Below, piece after piece: positions 12,259 to 26,700 of a stretch of 64,000 nucleotides of DNA. Source of the DNA: Lingula anatina (taxonomy: Eukaryota; Brachiopoda; Lingulata; Lingulida; Lingulidae); assembly GCF_001039355.2 (NCBI RefSeq), contig NW_019774613.1, positions 331,097-395,096 on the forward strand. The letters run 5' to 3'. The notes under the pieces are model-generated. The model searched no databases, was not told the origin of the DNA, and worked only from the letters and a program-made list of their open reading frames with translations. How positions within the stretch are numbered: position 1 is the stretch's first letter; each line of letters opens with the position of its first letter. Both the position numbers and the translations under genes were made by a program.

Positions 12259-12435
12259 GAGCACATTCAGATCGGCTGACTAACAGATCAATTATAGCGA
12301 CCCACTAAAAAGCTTGCCTTTTAATTCCAGATTAGACACTGAATAGCTTCCCCGGGGGGATTACACAAGAAGCGTTCAAGTGGGTCGGCCATATTTGATC
12401 CTCGGATCTGCTAGTCTGCAGTTCTGAATGCGCTG
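12259..12435. mobile_element. Family C MITE, uninterrupted copy
   Basis: The ends are GAGCACATTCAGATCGG and the inverse of GCGCATTCAG. ATA is present on both sides (12256-12258 and 12436-12438). It is the inverted homologue of the interrupted copy at 7248-7965. It lies in the 3' UTR region of the C39-like gene. Confidence 0.8.
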
Positions 12436-12520
12436 ATAGTGACAGTCAGATGATGCAAGAACCACTGCTGGCTTACTTCCCCAATTTATGATCAGAATGC
12501 AAGAACTGCAGAAGGCTGTT

Positions 12521-12561
<41 letters not shown>

Positions 12562-13957
12562 CTTCTTTTTTAATATCGTAGCAAAGCAGAACTACAGGGC
12601 AAAAATAAATCTGGCTATGGAGCTACCCTGACTAAAAGCCATACACTGCAAGTAGAAGAAGTGACTCTATTATTTGTAAGAAATAAAATGAGAACAACAG
12701 GTGACTGAAGCGCTACCCTGATTTATAGCCTGTAATTCCCAGAAATACTGTAACCAAACTTAACAATTTTGTTGAAGTGAAGAAAAATTACAACAGCAAA
12801 GAGGTTTCTCCTCTTTTGTAAAAGTTCGTTAGTAGGCTAGAAAAAAGTCTTCTGCAACAATATTAAATCCATAAGAAGACCATGTATCTGTTTTTTTTTT
12901 CAATATCACTATTGAAATTTGGGGTTTCTGACTATGTTGCCAATGTTGAGTTATTAGTTGGTGAATATTTTGAGTTCCACAGTGAGAGTGACAATAAAAT
13001 TATCTTGAAGTATTGTGCTAAATTATACTGTATTTCTCATTATCCCAAGAATAGAGCAAACTCTTGATGTTTCCTTTTTTTTTAATATTAGGGTAGTAGT
13101 CTATTGAATTACCCATCTATGCATGTATCTCTCCTGATGATAAGAGTCTCAGCTCACTGGTTTTGAGATGCAGGGTGCAATCTATTGAAATGAAATTTAT
13201 TTCTATGTCCAGCAAGTCTCAGTTATTCTGGATGCACTACTTATAAATTTAATATAATAGCATGATGTAGAACAATTCATGTCAGGTGGCTTGTTGTATG
13301 AGAACAGTTTCCTTTAATGGCTCGGGTTACAAAGAGATAGCTATTCTGGATCTAGATTATTAGCTCTAATTTCTTTTCTAAGCTAGAGACACAGGGTACA
13401 ATAGACTGCCTTGTTGGAAAGCAGGTTAAAATGGTATAAAATATCAGTGTTCTGTGAAAGAAAATTAATTTTTAATTTGGATTCTAATCCTTTACTACGT
13501 TTGCATCACCTTAACTAAAACATGATAAGCCAAACGTTTTTAAAGACTTCTAAATTTAAACTCACTGCTTACTACAGGGCACTTAGATTTCAGTAGTTCT
13601 TCAGATTGTGCAAATACAAGAAGTAAATGATCTTTACTGGGGTGAAAGGAAATGTTAGTAATGGAAATAATTTCCAAATTGTTCACACACCAAGTAGTAT
13701 AGTGAACATAATGTGTTTACGTTGGCAGTGGTTTGGCAGGCCCCCAGCAGGCAAACCATAGTGTCACCATGGTGTCGTCATAGAAACTGAACCCTCGGCA
13801 ACTGGTTTACATTAGGACTTTTGTTATATTAGTTTGATGCATGGAGCTGTGGTTATTGCCCTCTGTGTCCTTACCGCAAACTTGCACTAGCATTTCAAAC
13901 TTCCTCTCTCCCCAAGTGATACAGTGTCCTACCCTTTGTAGTATTTGTGTGATAAGA
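12562..13957. repeat. First copy of a 1.4-kb duplication flanking an assembly gap
   Basis: The block is repeated at 14437-15831 with only scattered single-base differences (offset about 1875 bp) and ends exactly at the N run. Both copies start in a long poly-T tract. The near identity and the gap between the copies suggest two unmerged haplotypes or contig ends rather than a biological duplication. Confidence 0.9.
12682..12687 (+). terminator. Candidate polyadenylation signal AATAAA of the C39-like gene
   Basis: AATAAA about 960 bp after the stop. The same motif recurs in the duplicated block after the gap. A later AATAAA at 18259-18264 is an alternative if the 3' UTR is long. Confidence 0.35.
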
Positions 13958-14409
13958 NNNNNNNNNNNNNNNNNNNNNNNNNNNNNNNNNNNNNNNNNNN
14001 NNNNNNNNNNNNNNNNNNNNNNNNNNNNNNNNNNNNNNNNNNNNNNNNNNNNNNNNNNNNNNNNNNNNNNNNNNNNNNNNNNNNNNNNNNNNNNNNNNNN
14101 NNNNNNNNNNNNNNNNNNNNNNNNNNNNNNNNNNNNNNNNNNNNNNNNNNNNNNNNNNNNNNNNNNNNNNNNNNNNNNNNNNNNNNNNNNNNNNNNNNNN
14201 NNNNNNNNNNNNNNNNNNNNNNNNNNNNNNNNNNNNNNNNNNNNNNNNNNNNNNNNNNNNNNNNNNNNNNNNNNNNNNNNNNNNNNNNNNNNNNNNNNNN
14301 NNNNNNNNNNNNNNNNNNNNNNNNNNNNNNNNNNNNNNNNNNNNNNNNNNNNNNNNNNNNNNNNNNNNNNNNNNNNNNNNNNNNNNNNNNNNNNNNNNNN
14401 NNNNNNNNN
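13958..14409. other. Assembly gap (N run)
   Basis: 452 N, followed by a poly-T stretch matching the one at about 12524-12561. Confidence 0.99.
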
Positions 14410-14436
14410 TTTTTTTTTTTTTTTTTTTTTTTTTTT

Positions 14437-15831
14437 CTTCTTTTTTAATATCGTAGCAAAGCAGAACTACAGGGCAAAAATAAATCTGGCTATGGAGCTA
14501 CCCTGACTAAAAGCCATACACTGCAAGTAGAAGAAGTGACTCTATTATTTGTAAGAAATAAAATGAGAACAACAGGTGACTGAAGCGCTACCCTGATTTA
14601 TAGCCTGTAATTCCCAGAAATACTGTAACCAAACTTAACAATTTTGTTGAAGTGAAGAAAAATTACAACAGCAAAGAGGTTTCTCCTCTTTTGTAAAAGT
14701 TCGTTAGTAGGCTAGAAAAAAGTCTTCTGCAACAATATTAAATCCATAAGAAGACCATGTATCTGTTTTTTTTTTCAATATCACTATTGAAATTTGGGGT
14801 TTCTGACTATGTTGCCAATGTTGAGTTATTAGTTGGTGAATATTTTGAGTTCCACAGTGAGAGCGACAATAAAATTATCTTGAAGTATTGTGCTAAATTA
14901 TACTGTATTTCTCATTATCCCAAGAATAGAGCAAACTCTTGATGTTTCCTTTTTTTTTAATATTAGGGTAGTAGTCTATTGAATTACCCATCTATGCATG
15001 TATCTCCCCTTATGATAAGAGTCTCAGCTCACTCGTTTGAGATGCAGGGTGCAATCTATTAAAATGAAATTTATTTCTATGTCCAGCAAGTCTCAGTTAT
15101 TCAGGATGCACTACTTATAAATTTAATATAATAGCATGATGTAGAACAATTCATGTCAGGTGGCTTGTTATATGAGAACAGTTTCCTTTAATGGCTCGGG
15201 TTACAGAGAGATAGCTATTCTGGATCTAGATTATTAGCTCTAATTTCTTTTCTAAGCTAGAGACACAGGGTACAATAGACTGCCTTGTTGGAAAGCAGGT
15301 TAAAATGGTATAAAATATCAGTGTTCTGTGAAAGAAAATTAATTTTTAATTTGGATTCTAATCCTTTACTACGTTTGCATCACCTTAACTAAAACATGAT
15401 AAGCCAAACGTTTTTAAAGACTTCTAAATTTAAACTCACTGCTTACTACAGGGCACTTAGATTTCAGTAGTTCTTCAGATTGTGCAAATACAAGAAGTAA
15501 ATGATCTTTACTGGGGTGAAAGGAAATGTTAGTAATGGAAATAATTTCCAAATTGTTCACACACCAAGTAGTATAGTGAACATAATGTGTTTACGTTGGC
15601 AGTGGTTTGGCAGGCCCCCAGCAGGCAAACCATAGTGTCACCATGGTGTCGTCATAGAAACTGAACCCTCGGCAACTGGTTTACATTAGGACTTTTGTTA
15701 TATTAGTTTGATGCATGGAGCTGTGGTTATTGCCCTCTGTGTCCTTACCGCAAACTTGCACTAGCATTTCAAACTTCCTCTCTCCCCAAGTGATACAGTG
15801 TCCTACCCTTTGTAGTATTTGTGTGATAAGA
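14437..15831. repeat. Second copy of the 1.4-kb duplication
   Basis: Same sequence as 12562-13957 apart from a few substitutions and a 1-bp indel. It continues past 15831 into unique sequence, so this copy is probably the genuine continuation. It contains no convincing gene. Confidence 0.9.
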
Positions 15832-18264
15832 AAGGATGAAAAATATTTTTGCAGTACTGTTGAGTATGGTGCAATGATATGGACAAGTCAGAATTTAAAC
15901 ACCTTTAATCTCGGAATACCCAGAATATTCAGTGTAAAATCCACATCTCTGACATAGGTCTTAGTTACTGCAGTGTGCCTGTTTTTATATTTCCCAGTGT
16001 TTGGTAACCCTGCTTTTTTTCTTTGCAAGTGGTGGGTGTCCATCAAGAAGCAAACGATATATAGTTCCTCTTTAGGGTATACGTATTTATATTTTGTTAA
16101 ATGGTGTAGGATTTTATTAAGACACTTCTGTGGATAACCTTTTTTATGCAAGAATTCAAAAAGTTGCAAAGTGACTATTCTCCCCCTCCCCTTTCTATCA
16201 ATTTAATATTTATTGTTAGAAATCTGCATCTGAATATTTTATCTTGAGAAGTTCCCACAGTTTGTTGTTACCGCTTGTAAAAATGAATGTTATGAAATAT
16301 CTCGATATCGGATTTGTTTTTCTGTATAAGTACCATGACATATACTTATTGTGTGAAGGAATTTTGAAATGTGCTGTCGAACTACTGGTTGAAAACAAGT
16401 TGTGGCAGTGTGGGGCAACATTTAATTGGCAATGAACGACTTTCATATGCCAGGGGAAGGTTTTTGTGTGATAACTGGCAACAATTTTGGAAAACCTTTT
16501 CATCTCTTTTTTGATATTTTTTTTCTCATAAATTAATATGATCAACTGGCATAAGCTAGTCTTATTTGGAGATATCAACATATGGTGTGAAGGTTAATTT
16601 TGAAAATCATCGCATGCTGGAAGAGAAGTTTTATTTCCAAATGTTAAGTTCAACCAGTGCTTGCTTATACTTTCTTGGTTACTTTTAAGGGCAAAGAGGA
16701 CAAGTGAAGGGTACAGACTACTTTGTGAAAAAAAATTGGACAAAATCTTTGATACCCTGTTGACTTAATAGACCTTATCAGTTGATTGCTTTCTGGATAA
16801 TATATTTAATTTTGTGTGGGACGATTCTTATTATGATATCTCTTTGTTATAAGCCTTTGCTCATGATCTCAAGTTTTGATCTTTTTCTATAATTTGCTAA
16901 TTCGAAAATGTTGCTAGAGTAGACCTTGAATGACTAACAGCCAAAAAACTTCTTCATTTTGTTTTACAAAAATGTTCTCCTTACAAGGCATTGCCTTTCA
17001 TATTTTTCACACCAACTTCACATTGGGTAGTGTTAAAGCCATTGCAAGGTAATTGTCTGGCAGTACCAGACCTGGTGGTTTCTGAACACATGGTTATTCT
17101 TAAAGGACAATCTGTTTTCTGGCTGTCCAGATTTTCTGCCAATGAAAGTACCATGTGCTTGCAGGCAAAGGGTTAGCACATTAACAGCAGAATGGAATGA
17201 AGTGGTTTTCTGTACTGAAAGCCTCTATTTTGCTTAAAAGAACCTCAAAGTCCCAGACTGTTACAAATACAACTATTAAGCCGTAATTTTCGACAGCTTG
17301 GCAGCATGCAGGATAATTGGAAATTGTTTGTAATGTGTTCAAAGGTGGTAGAGCAGAACTATAAGTTCTCTTGCACTTGGAAATATATTGTTACATATAT
17401 TATATGGGGCAATAAGGTGTTACTTTAGCTACAAGAATACTTGTTTTTAGGATGCTTACAAATGATATCAATGTTTAAACAGACATGTAGATGGATGAAA
17501 TGGATAGTTTTAAATGAACATCTCCGTTACAGGGTATGATACAGAAGGGCATACTTCTACACAGACACTTGCTACTGTACAAGTATATGCTTTACTTTGC
17601 CCATGGTTTCTAAATGTGTGCATTCTCTCTTTTTTTCCACCTAGAATCTTAATTCTTCTGACTGTAACTCTGATAAACATAAATACGGTGCTGTGACTCG
17701 TAGTTATACGTAATTGTCAAAATGTCACACGTAACTTCGTGTGCATTAAAACTAGATAATATCAACTTAGAGGACACCGCAGGGTAGTGATGTCATATGC
17801 TATGGTTTATGACAAGATGGATGGTGTTGGCATACACTTCTTGTTGTAGAGAAGTCATGTCATAACAAAAAGGCCTTTTTTGCCCTGTTCTCAAACAGGG
17901 TGCCAAATTGCCATCATAGCTTACTACTTGGTGCCAATATATTCACACAATACTTGGATAACTTGTAGACCTCCAATATTTATTACATTTTTTTTATTTT
18001 ATATGTAATATAGCCCTGGTGATAATTATTATGATGATACAAAACTAGTTCTACATTGCATGCCTGTATGATATTTGAGTATAATTAAGCTAAGAACAAA
18101 GCCCAGTTTCAATATGTGGAACCTATGGTCCCATACACATGTAAGCATATGTAATTACTAGCTGTTTACTCATACATGTTTTTTAAGCTAAATTGTGTAT
18201 ATATATATATTATACATATATTAAAATATTGTGTACAATAACAATGTACAAATTATGAAATAAA

Positions 18265-19965
18265 TGCTTTAGTTAACATACTATAAGTTTAATACCAAGT
18301 CTGTTGTTCTTTTTCTTGCAAGTAACTCACACCTTGAATGTTTGAGTCCATTGAAAATACCCTCATAACTATACATTACGCGCCCTCATAACTATACGTT
18401 GACGTTGTGACGTGGAGGGCCTTCTGGGTAGAGGAAAGTCACCGATATTGCTGTGGAACTCAGGGTGTCCTGTGTTCTGGTCCGTTTTCTGTAATTGTTC
18501 AAAATGGATAAATACCCCCTCTTTTCCCTTCTCACTTTCCTTTTGTTCCCATGCGTTATTTTACCGATTAAAAAAAATATTAAAAGTGATTTTGAAAATG
18601 TATGTCACTGAAATAAAATTACTAACAATGGATCTCGTCTCGATTGTAGCTCTGCCAGTTATCAAGAGCTGTTCACCCTGAGTAACACAGCATTGCGTGT
18701 GGTCCTCTTCCTCGCACCAACAGAGAGACTGCAACTTTGCATATATTGTGACTTGGTATGTAAGTTTTAAATGAACCGTTTGAAGCTCTGGGTAATGACA
18801 GCTCACACCAAATCATTACTTTTAATGAACTCGCTTTAATGTGAAAGTTGCTGTATAGCCATGATGATTGAATGGTGTATTTGGCACAGAAGTTTGTGTT
18901 GTACGTATTGTCGTTCTGGGCACTACAACTAACGTTTTTCATGAAATGAGTATATAATAGTACAATTCCGGCAGTAACAGGTAAAATTCACTATATTAAT
19001 TCGAAACAGGCAAATGTGATTTTAAAAAAATACACTATGAATTTACTGAAATCCCAGTCTGAAAGATTGTATGCATTTGTTATAATGTTGTACCAGTTCA
19101 AACCAAGTCTGGCAGTTAGCCGAAAACGAGACACAGATTTGGAGATTGTTAGGGATTGTGAACTTAAAAAGTTCTTGGTGGCCTTTTCTACTTTAGTTAC
19201 TACAGGCAGCTTACGAAAATAAACATACAGCTGCTTAATGAATTTGGTTTCGCGATTCAGAAGCTGAAACAAAAAAAAAATCGTTCATGGAATTACAGAG
19301 TCCAGCACCATCGGGCTTGGGTTTGCAGAAAACAGTTACGATTGCCTTAGATTGTGAGCAAAGCCCGGTTTGATTATCGAAAGCAACACCTTTGCTAAAT
19401 CATACAAAAAACTTCTTTAAAAACTTCAATACGAAGTCAGTACAGGTAAATCTTACGATTTTTTCCAAAGAATATATTCTACCTTCTTTCTTTCTGTTCG
19501 TGCTTTACTCTAATGGTTAAAAAGGCCAGAATATATTAATTGAGGTGCCGTTCATTATCTATGCCTCAAATTGGCCAGGAAGAGATCGAATCAAGACTGT
19601 GACAATTCTAGTAACCGCAACTTTCACCAGTTTCCCTTTATACCCAGTCTTTCAAGATAAGTTCGAATAAAAATCCAAACTTTGAATGTTACAGGAGAGG
19701 AGCTATGAGAAGGGTTTTCTTCTTGAGCTAAATTATAACTGACTTTTTCAAGGAGAAAAAAGGATCATCTAACCGATGTCCTTTTGATTCGTGCCAACTT
19801 GAAACATAGTTAACGAACGGTATCAAATTACAGCTAATTCTTCGTTTCCCAAAGCATATTTGTCGCAGTTCCAACTCAGCAGATTTATCGCAATGCAAAC
19901 TCAATACACAACACGTTCTGTCGCTTTCTTGCAGTAAGAAATTGATGTCCCATCATGTAATTTTG
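18265..19965. other. Intergenic, no gene recognised
   Basis: The stretch lies between the likely end of the C39-like gene 3' UTR (AATAAA at 18259) and the aquaporin stop codon, so the two genes converge. The short open frames show no family likeness. The proximal part is probably aquaporin 3' UTR. The preceding stretch, 15832-18258, likewise holds nothing I recognise. Confidence 0.6.
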
Positions 19966-20201
19966 TTAGACTTTAGCAGGTGGCATATCTTTCATCTCGG
20001 AGTGGTTCTCGTCGCTGACGGCGTACGTGTCGCTCTCGTTGTAATGGCGGGAGGTGCCGCATGATTTGAGCTTGTCCACGGAGGAGTTGACGGCGAACAG
20101 CAGGTCGTAGAGGAGAGCAGCGACCACACCGCCCAACAACTGCCCAACCCAGTAGACCTGGAATTATGAATATGGAAATATGAACAACATGTGTTGTGTT
20201 A

Positions 20202-20249
<48 letters not shown>

Positions 20250-20678
20250 CACGCATACACGGCACGCGCCCGCAGAAACTATACAGTATAGATGGATGGC
20301 AGTAAAAATAAGCCTAAACTTAAAATGTTAATGATGGAATAACAAACTAGCGAGTCTGAGTGAATGATGGATGAATGATTAAAAGGAATAATATACATGT
20401 ATGGATGAAAAGGCAAATGAACAGACAGACAGACAGACAGATAGACGACTCATAGACGTAATAACAAGTAAAAAAGTTATGTGTAAGAAGTACTCACCCA
20501 ATGGTTATCCCAAGCAGGACCTCCAAATATAACAGCAGGCCCAAAGCTACGAGCAGTGTTCATGCCAGCGCCGGTATATGGGACCTGGAAGATCAAACTA
20601 CACGTAAAAAAGAAGCAAAAATTGCGCAGGAAAATAGGTGAGAAAAAAATGTAGATGTTTAATCCTCATTCACACGCG

Positions 20679-20721
<43 letters not shown>

Positions 20722-23700
20722 CAGTATTCACGCACGCACTCTAAGGTGCACACATAAAAAACAAATAAATATGCGTTATATCTTACTAAAAATTACATAA
20801 CATATCTCAAATCAACAGACAAAACACACACGTTTGAACAGAGGATTCGAACAATCAGCGATTTTAGTTTGCAAATGTGATATAACAATGTGGAGTTCGT
20901 TTACAGTTTTTATCACTCAACCACCAAGTGTGCGCACACGACCTGAACTAAGGGCGCATTCCCATAGATTTTAGATCGATCGATCTATCCCCGTGGGGAG
21001 TCCCATTAGATTACTGTCAGATAATCCGGCTTAAATGTCCGTCCCGTCTACTTTAAGCTGTAAGTGGGTAATTAACTTTCGTGCCCGCTCGGCTGAGAGC
21101 CATTTAGCGTGAACCCCCAGGGAGTTAGGTCGATCTAGTTGGATCTATCTAATCTCTGGGAATGGGGACTAAGTTATCTTTATCTTGGTGTGAGTATATA
21201 GGAACGCGGCTTAATCAAATACGATTAAAGGTGGGAATTAGATAATCATTTACTATACTCTGAGTATGGCAATGCACTATAAAGCGGTCTCTATTATGAT
21301 GCTGACCCGAGAAATCTTACACCTGGGGATAATGTCACATACAGTTAATTGTGCCTCACTCATCGCTAAGTAGATCTCACCTACGCGTATTGGACCCCCA
21401 AATTTTAGTTTTTTCTTTTTATTAATTTCTTTCTTTCTCTCTTACTTTCTTTCTTTCTTTTTCTTTCTTTCTTTCTTTTTTGTCGTTGTTGTAGTTAAGT
21501 GGAGTTTTACTGGAGTTGGATTCTCATGTTATGTCTAGTGAATGGGTATTTTCCGCTAGCCAATAAACGAAACCTGATTACCCGTGTCATTCAAAATGGT
21601 GATCTATTTCTGAATTTAATAAAATCGATAAGGAACCTTGGTACTTGTTGATGGGCATTTACCTTTATTGCAATATTTTCACGGGGAGTGGACAACTATC
21701 AAACAGCTCTGTCACTGTTATCTATGCGATTAGATCTGCCCACGAAATAACGGTTACCTCTCCTGTGGCGCAGTGCCTTATGTTTTGTGGGAGTTTCTTC
21801 AGTACAGGTTGAACTATGCAGGCCTGTAGCTAAAGGGGGGTCTTTTTCTGAAAATATGGACCTTTTGTCACGAAACCTTAGTTTGCCTAGATTAAATTTA
21901 CCCAGAGTGGACCTTTTTCCCAGCAATCTCCGTGTCACTTACGCTCCTACGGAAAGTGATCAGTGACAATTGACTGCAATAAAATCTCAAGGTAACCAGC
22001 TCTACGGATAACTAACAGTTATCATACAAGGATTCGTAGCACGATCCCCGATGTTTATGTATTGATGATAGTACGGAAAACAATAAATCTACTAAATTTG
22101 AGAACAGCGATGATGCCTGCCCCAAAATTAAACCCAAGGGACTTTCTTTCGGTTCTTGATCTCTGTAGCTCCATTAGTGCTAACATCCAATTGATGATCA
22201 ATCTGTTCTTAATCGATATAAACGCACCTTTTATATTGCATTCCTTTTTATAAAATTATTTTAAAATATCCCGATTTCAAAACAACAAATTGGGACAAGT
22301 TAAGTTCATCCGATACATATTATTATAGTTTTCAGTTTTCGGGAAAACGACAGCATTTGCACTGTAGAAGGATTGGATCCTTATCGCAATGATCACAGCA
22401 CAGCGTATATGCATTCAAGCTGACCAGCGCACCATCTTCTACTTACAAATTACTCGTTTCAATTCATCAGAGAATTAGAAACTGGACGTTATTATATATA
22501 TGAGGCTATCGGACTCTCCAGGGGAATAGCTAAGCTAAATTTAATGTATTTTCCTGGGATAAGCCCACGAAATCAGCAGTATCTAAAATGAGATATTATT
22601 CATTCCCAGGCACAAGTGGACATTAGAACTCGTTAGATTTCTTGATTTACTCCGGAGATGTAACTGGATTTCCAGGAAATTTATATGACCATACACCAAA
22701 ATATCAATGCACACCCTTGTGCATAGGCCTTTTGCAGATTCATATCACTTTTTGGCTCTCGCACGTTATTTCAGATATTTCGCTGCGCTTCCAGGAAATT
22801 ATTCCATCATACTCCAGAACATCAAGACACACCCTTGTGGATTAGTAAATACATTTCACAATTTAGCACACACACTTGGCCTAAAACCTTCCTCAAATGG
22901 GTTCCTTGCGTTTAAGCTTGGTTCTGCATGGGGGTGCGCTGTGCAAGAAGTAACAGGGCCCTGATTTCATGGGCACTTTAACATTACCACTAAACCACTA
23001 TTGTGCATCCTCGTGAAATCCCGTGTTTAATTTTTGATTCTTTTAATTACCCATATCATTGCATGACTCCTGAAATGCCCCCCCCCCAAAAAAAAAAAAA
23101 AAAGTCAAATGTCATCCCCCCCCCCCAAAAAAAAAAAAAAACGCCAAAGACACACCAGTTCTCAGCTAATAGTCCAATTCGAGAAAACTGCCAGCGCTAT
23201 TGCACATAAAGCGGGTGTTTCTAGTACAATAAATCTTGAACGCTCTCATTTCTCCCACAAACCAAAATGCTCGTTAAATCCTCGCCACTCCAATATCAAA
23301 CAACGGCGTGGTTACGCCAGTTACCGGAACGCTACAAAGAACATTAAGGGTGGGGTAAGAAAACTCTGTTGGTCTCACAGCGTCCCAATAGCATGGCTCA
23401 ATAAACTAAAAGATACTAGGTTGTTAAAATAAGAATTCCCCGTTGCGATATGATCTGTCACGTGCATGTATACAAGGATAAATACCCAATAACATTTTTG
23501 AAATTCTCCCAAAAGATGTAGGGGAGGGAAGGGCATTTATTGCAAACATTTTGATTGTCTAGGTCATTGCTTTCACCGGCTCTATGGTTCATTTCCTTTG
23601 CTACCTCGTCGTATATGTAGTATTTGAACATATTCCTTTGCATGGAGATATCAACAAAATTCACATACGCATTATTTGACTCAAGTTATGAAAACTTTGA

Positions 23701-26700
23701 AAAGTAAAATACCGAAAGTGAAGAATACAACTTGTATTTGTCCTGATAAAAGCATTTAAAGAAGAGAAATTCAGTTTCTGCGTGATCTGTATTGATTAGG
23801 ACAAAGCCTTTGATCTGCACTGGTCAAGCACGGCGCCCGGGCGACGCTGAGACGGCTCTGCGAGAGCGCCACTTGTCCGAATGCCCTGACCATAACGCTG
23901 ACCAGAGAGAAACGAAATTTGACTGAAAAAATGTCGATTACGTCCCGGTAGTCTTGTTGTGCAACTTTTAATGCGCACTCACGAGCACATATCTTGACCA
24001 TTATGGTCACCCACTTCTCATTTTGGTCTACCCTGTTCTTTGGTCTTTGGACGGTTGCATTACATAACCAAGCTTGTGGTATTTTGCAGTCATTTTTCTT
24101 TTTAATTTTTGTTCGATACCAAAATGCTTGCACTTGATATTAAATATTGAGAACTAGAAATATATCATACATCAAATCATTAATAAAATAATTTTCCCCG
24201 AAAAAAAAACTAAAACTATAGTTTTCAGCCTAACGTAAGTCAAGAAAGTTTCTTCACAAGATGTATTTTATTATTTTTGTAGTTGTAATTTCTGTTTCAT
24301 TGTAGTTCCTACCTCTTTTCCTTTTTCCGTGCTTTTTGTTAGCACTTTCATTAACTATATTCCGTGTCATTCATCACTGGTTAAGTCGCTTGACCCCATC
24401 AATCCTGCCATTGTTTACCCCTCATTAAGGGAATGTTGCTGACCACTGGGTGACTTAGGGCTGTGACAGGTCATTTGTTTTACCAGAATTGGACCAATGA
24501 AAACTTGTTGATTCGGTATTAGTGAAAAAAAATACAGGAAGATAGTATCCCGCCTCCTTCTGCAATAAAAATATGGCTAAACCGAATAGGGCTTTAACTT
24601 TGGTTTCAGTTAAGATACGTCTGATACCATACAGCATATCAAGTCAGATGTTCAGCCAATTCAGGCGGCAACACAAAAAAATCCAAGTAAGGTACATTGA
24701 GATCGCCCTGAGATCCTTTGGAGTGTGTAAACGGGCTTTACCTTCTCGTATTTTACGTCACGCACGCGCACCTGTTACGGAATCAATTCGTCTGCAATGC
24801 CAGTAACGCTTTGTCGCTCTATATATGAATATCTCCTGCCCGGCTTTCCTGGCTAAATGGACGTAAATGTTGAAGGGAGATTAATCGCCGCTAAGTGTTC
24901 TTACATAACTGAGCCTTTGATGTAACCCCAAAAATAGAGATGTATGATTCCCATCCGAAAGACCAGACAGGGTGTCGGGGTATTTACCTTCTCCTAATAG
25001 GCTTTTTTTTTTCAGAGAGTGAGTTGCTTGTGTGAAATGGGTGCTTTTTCGATAGCCTCGGAAACTTGGGGGTTATGATAGGAAAAGCACACAGGAACTT
25101 GGATCAAAGAGATATTTTAACACACACAAAAAAAAAAAAGGGAAAAAAAGAAAGGAAAAAAATACAACAAAGTCACTAAGTGTGTTCAGCCTTATTCGAA
25201 ATACCCGAGCCAAGAAAAGCAACAGAAATGTTCAAAACAGGGGTTTAAATTACAGAACGATAATTGGTCGCATTGCTTTTAAAAGTAGAAGCGCTTGCCA
25301 GGTATGCTGTTATTGCTTCTGATTTGTAAGTTCAATACTTAGATCTTTTAACGTCGAAATGTGAGGTCCGTTCACTAAACAAGATAAGTTTTTTTTAGAA
25401 TAAAAGTTCATCTGGATGTGTTTTTTATAATATAGTTTTAAGGGATTCATTTTTTTTCATCAAAAAGAGGTTTTGGTTGAACAAATTTAACATATTTAAC
25501 AAAATTATCCGATTAAAAAGCTAGCTCAAATTTGCTACTAATTTCTTTTTGTTTCAAGAATCCCATAAGATATGTATACGACGATTCTCAGCCTGCACTG
25601 TCAAATTCTACTCTCTAAATATTAATCTAAATTTAACATCAAACTTTTAAATATCTGGATACCAAAATTGCCAATTAAGGTTATCCAAAATGCCACTTTC
25701 TGTTTAGTTAATAAAGGTATGTGTCTGAGTTATTGTGACAGATTTGAAGTCATTTTTCCTCAAGAGACTCAGATGCTCCCTACCTCCATTCAAATACTTC
25801 GACATGGTCATGCAAAGTACGCGTTGGCGTGAAAGATTTTAAGATTTCCATGGGACAATGTAGCATCGTCTCTATGTCATTAGCAGAGTCATATAAAGTT
25901 TAATATCGATGTTTTGAAAACGACTGGGACATATTATTTACAATGTAGGGGTAGCATTTTAATTCATTCATTGACCACAAACTGATTACGGTGCCAAAGT
26001 CAACCATCACGACTTTCGACAATTGGAATTCTTTAATGTGCGCTTGACATTGCTCGACCACACTAAAGAGAGGGTATTAACCGCTTTTTAAGCCTGTCGT
26101 GCTTTCGCTAATAATTATATTCACGAACAAGTTTTAGGCTTATCGCGGCTCTTCACTTCGCTTCGTGTTAGTACTTCTCAAATGTTCTTCCTTAGAGCGG
26201 CAATTCTGGGTGTAACCAGTGAACCAGAAAGACCCAGATCTGGGCCAAATTTACTAAATCACAGCTGTGTTCTACTGTTCTGTGCTGAACTCCTTATTAC
26301 TCGTATTTTTATATCGTTAGGGCGATACAGCATGAAATGACATATTATGTGGCAGCATTTGGTGATTTATTACCAACGCCAAGAGCGCTAAGCAAAAAAA
26401 AATGGGAGAACACTGAAAACAGGCCTACAGTTTTCTTTTGTCTCGATTCGCTCAATGTTTAAGTGCATAAGAAATTAACAAATATGAAAAAAGCACGTTT
26501 TTCCTGTTTGACACCCTATACAAATGCCAACTTACATGTGTTATCCAACATCACTTCAACGTCCTTAAAGCCAGCGCATGGTTTTTGTCGGCGCGTTTAT
26601 CTACTCTTATCATAATGCAGGGATTACAAGGACAAGCCCCGGCCTACCCCCCCCCCGTCCCCCCCCCCCCCACACACACATACACACGCACAATCTCGCC

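Noticed and set aside
12882-13067. 61-residue frame repeated at 14757-14942
   Set aside because: The identity comes from the duplicated block around the gap; no family likeness, inside probable 3' UTR.
13841-14506. 221-residue open frame crossing the N gap
   Set aside because: It consists almost wholly of N-derived X and poly-T; not a gene.
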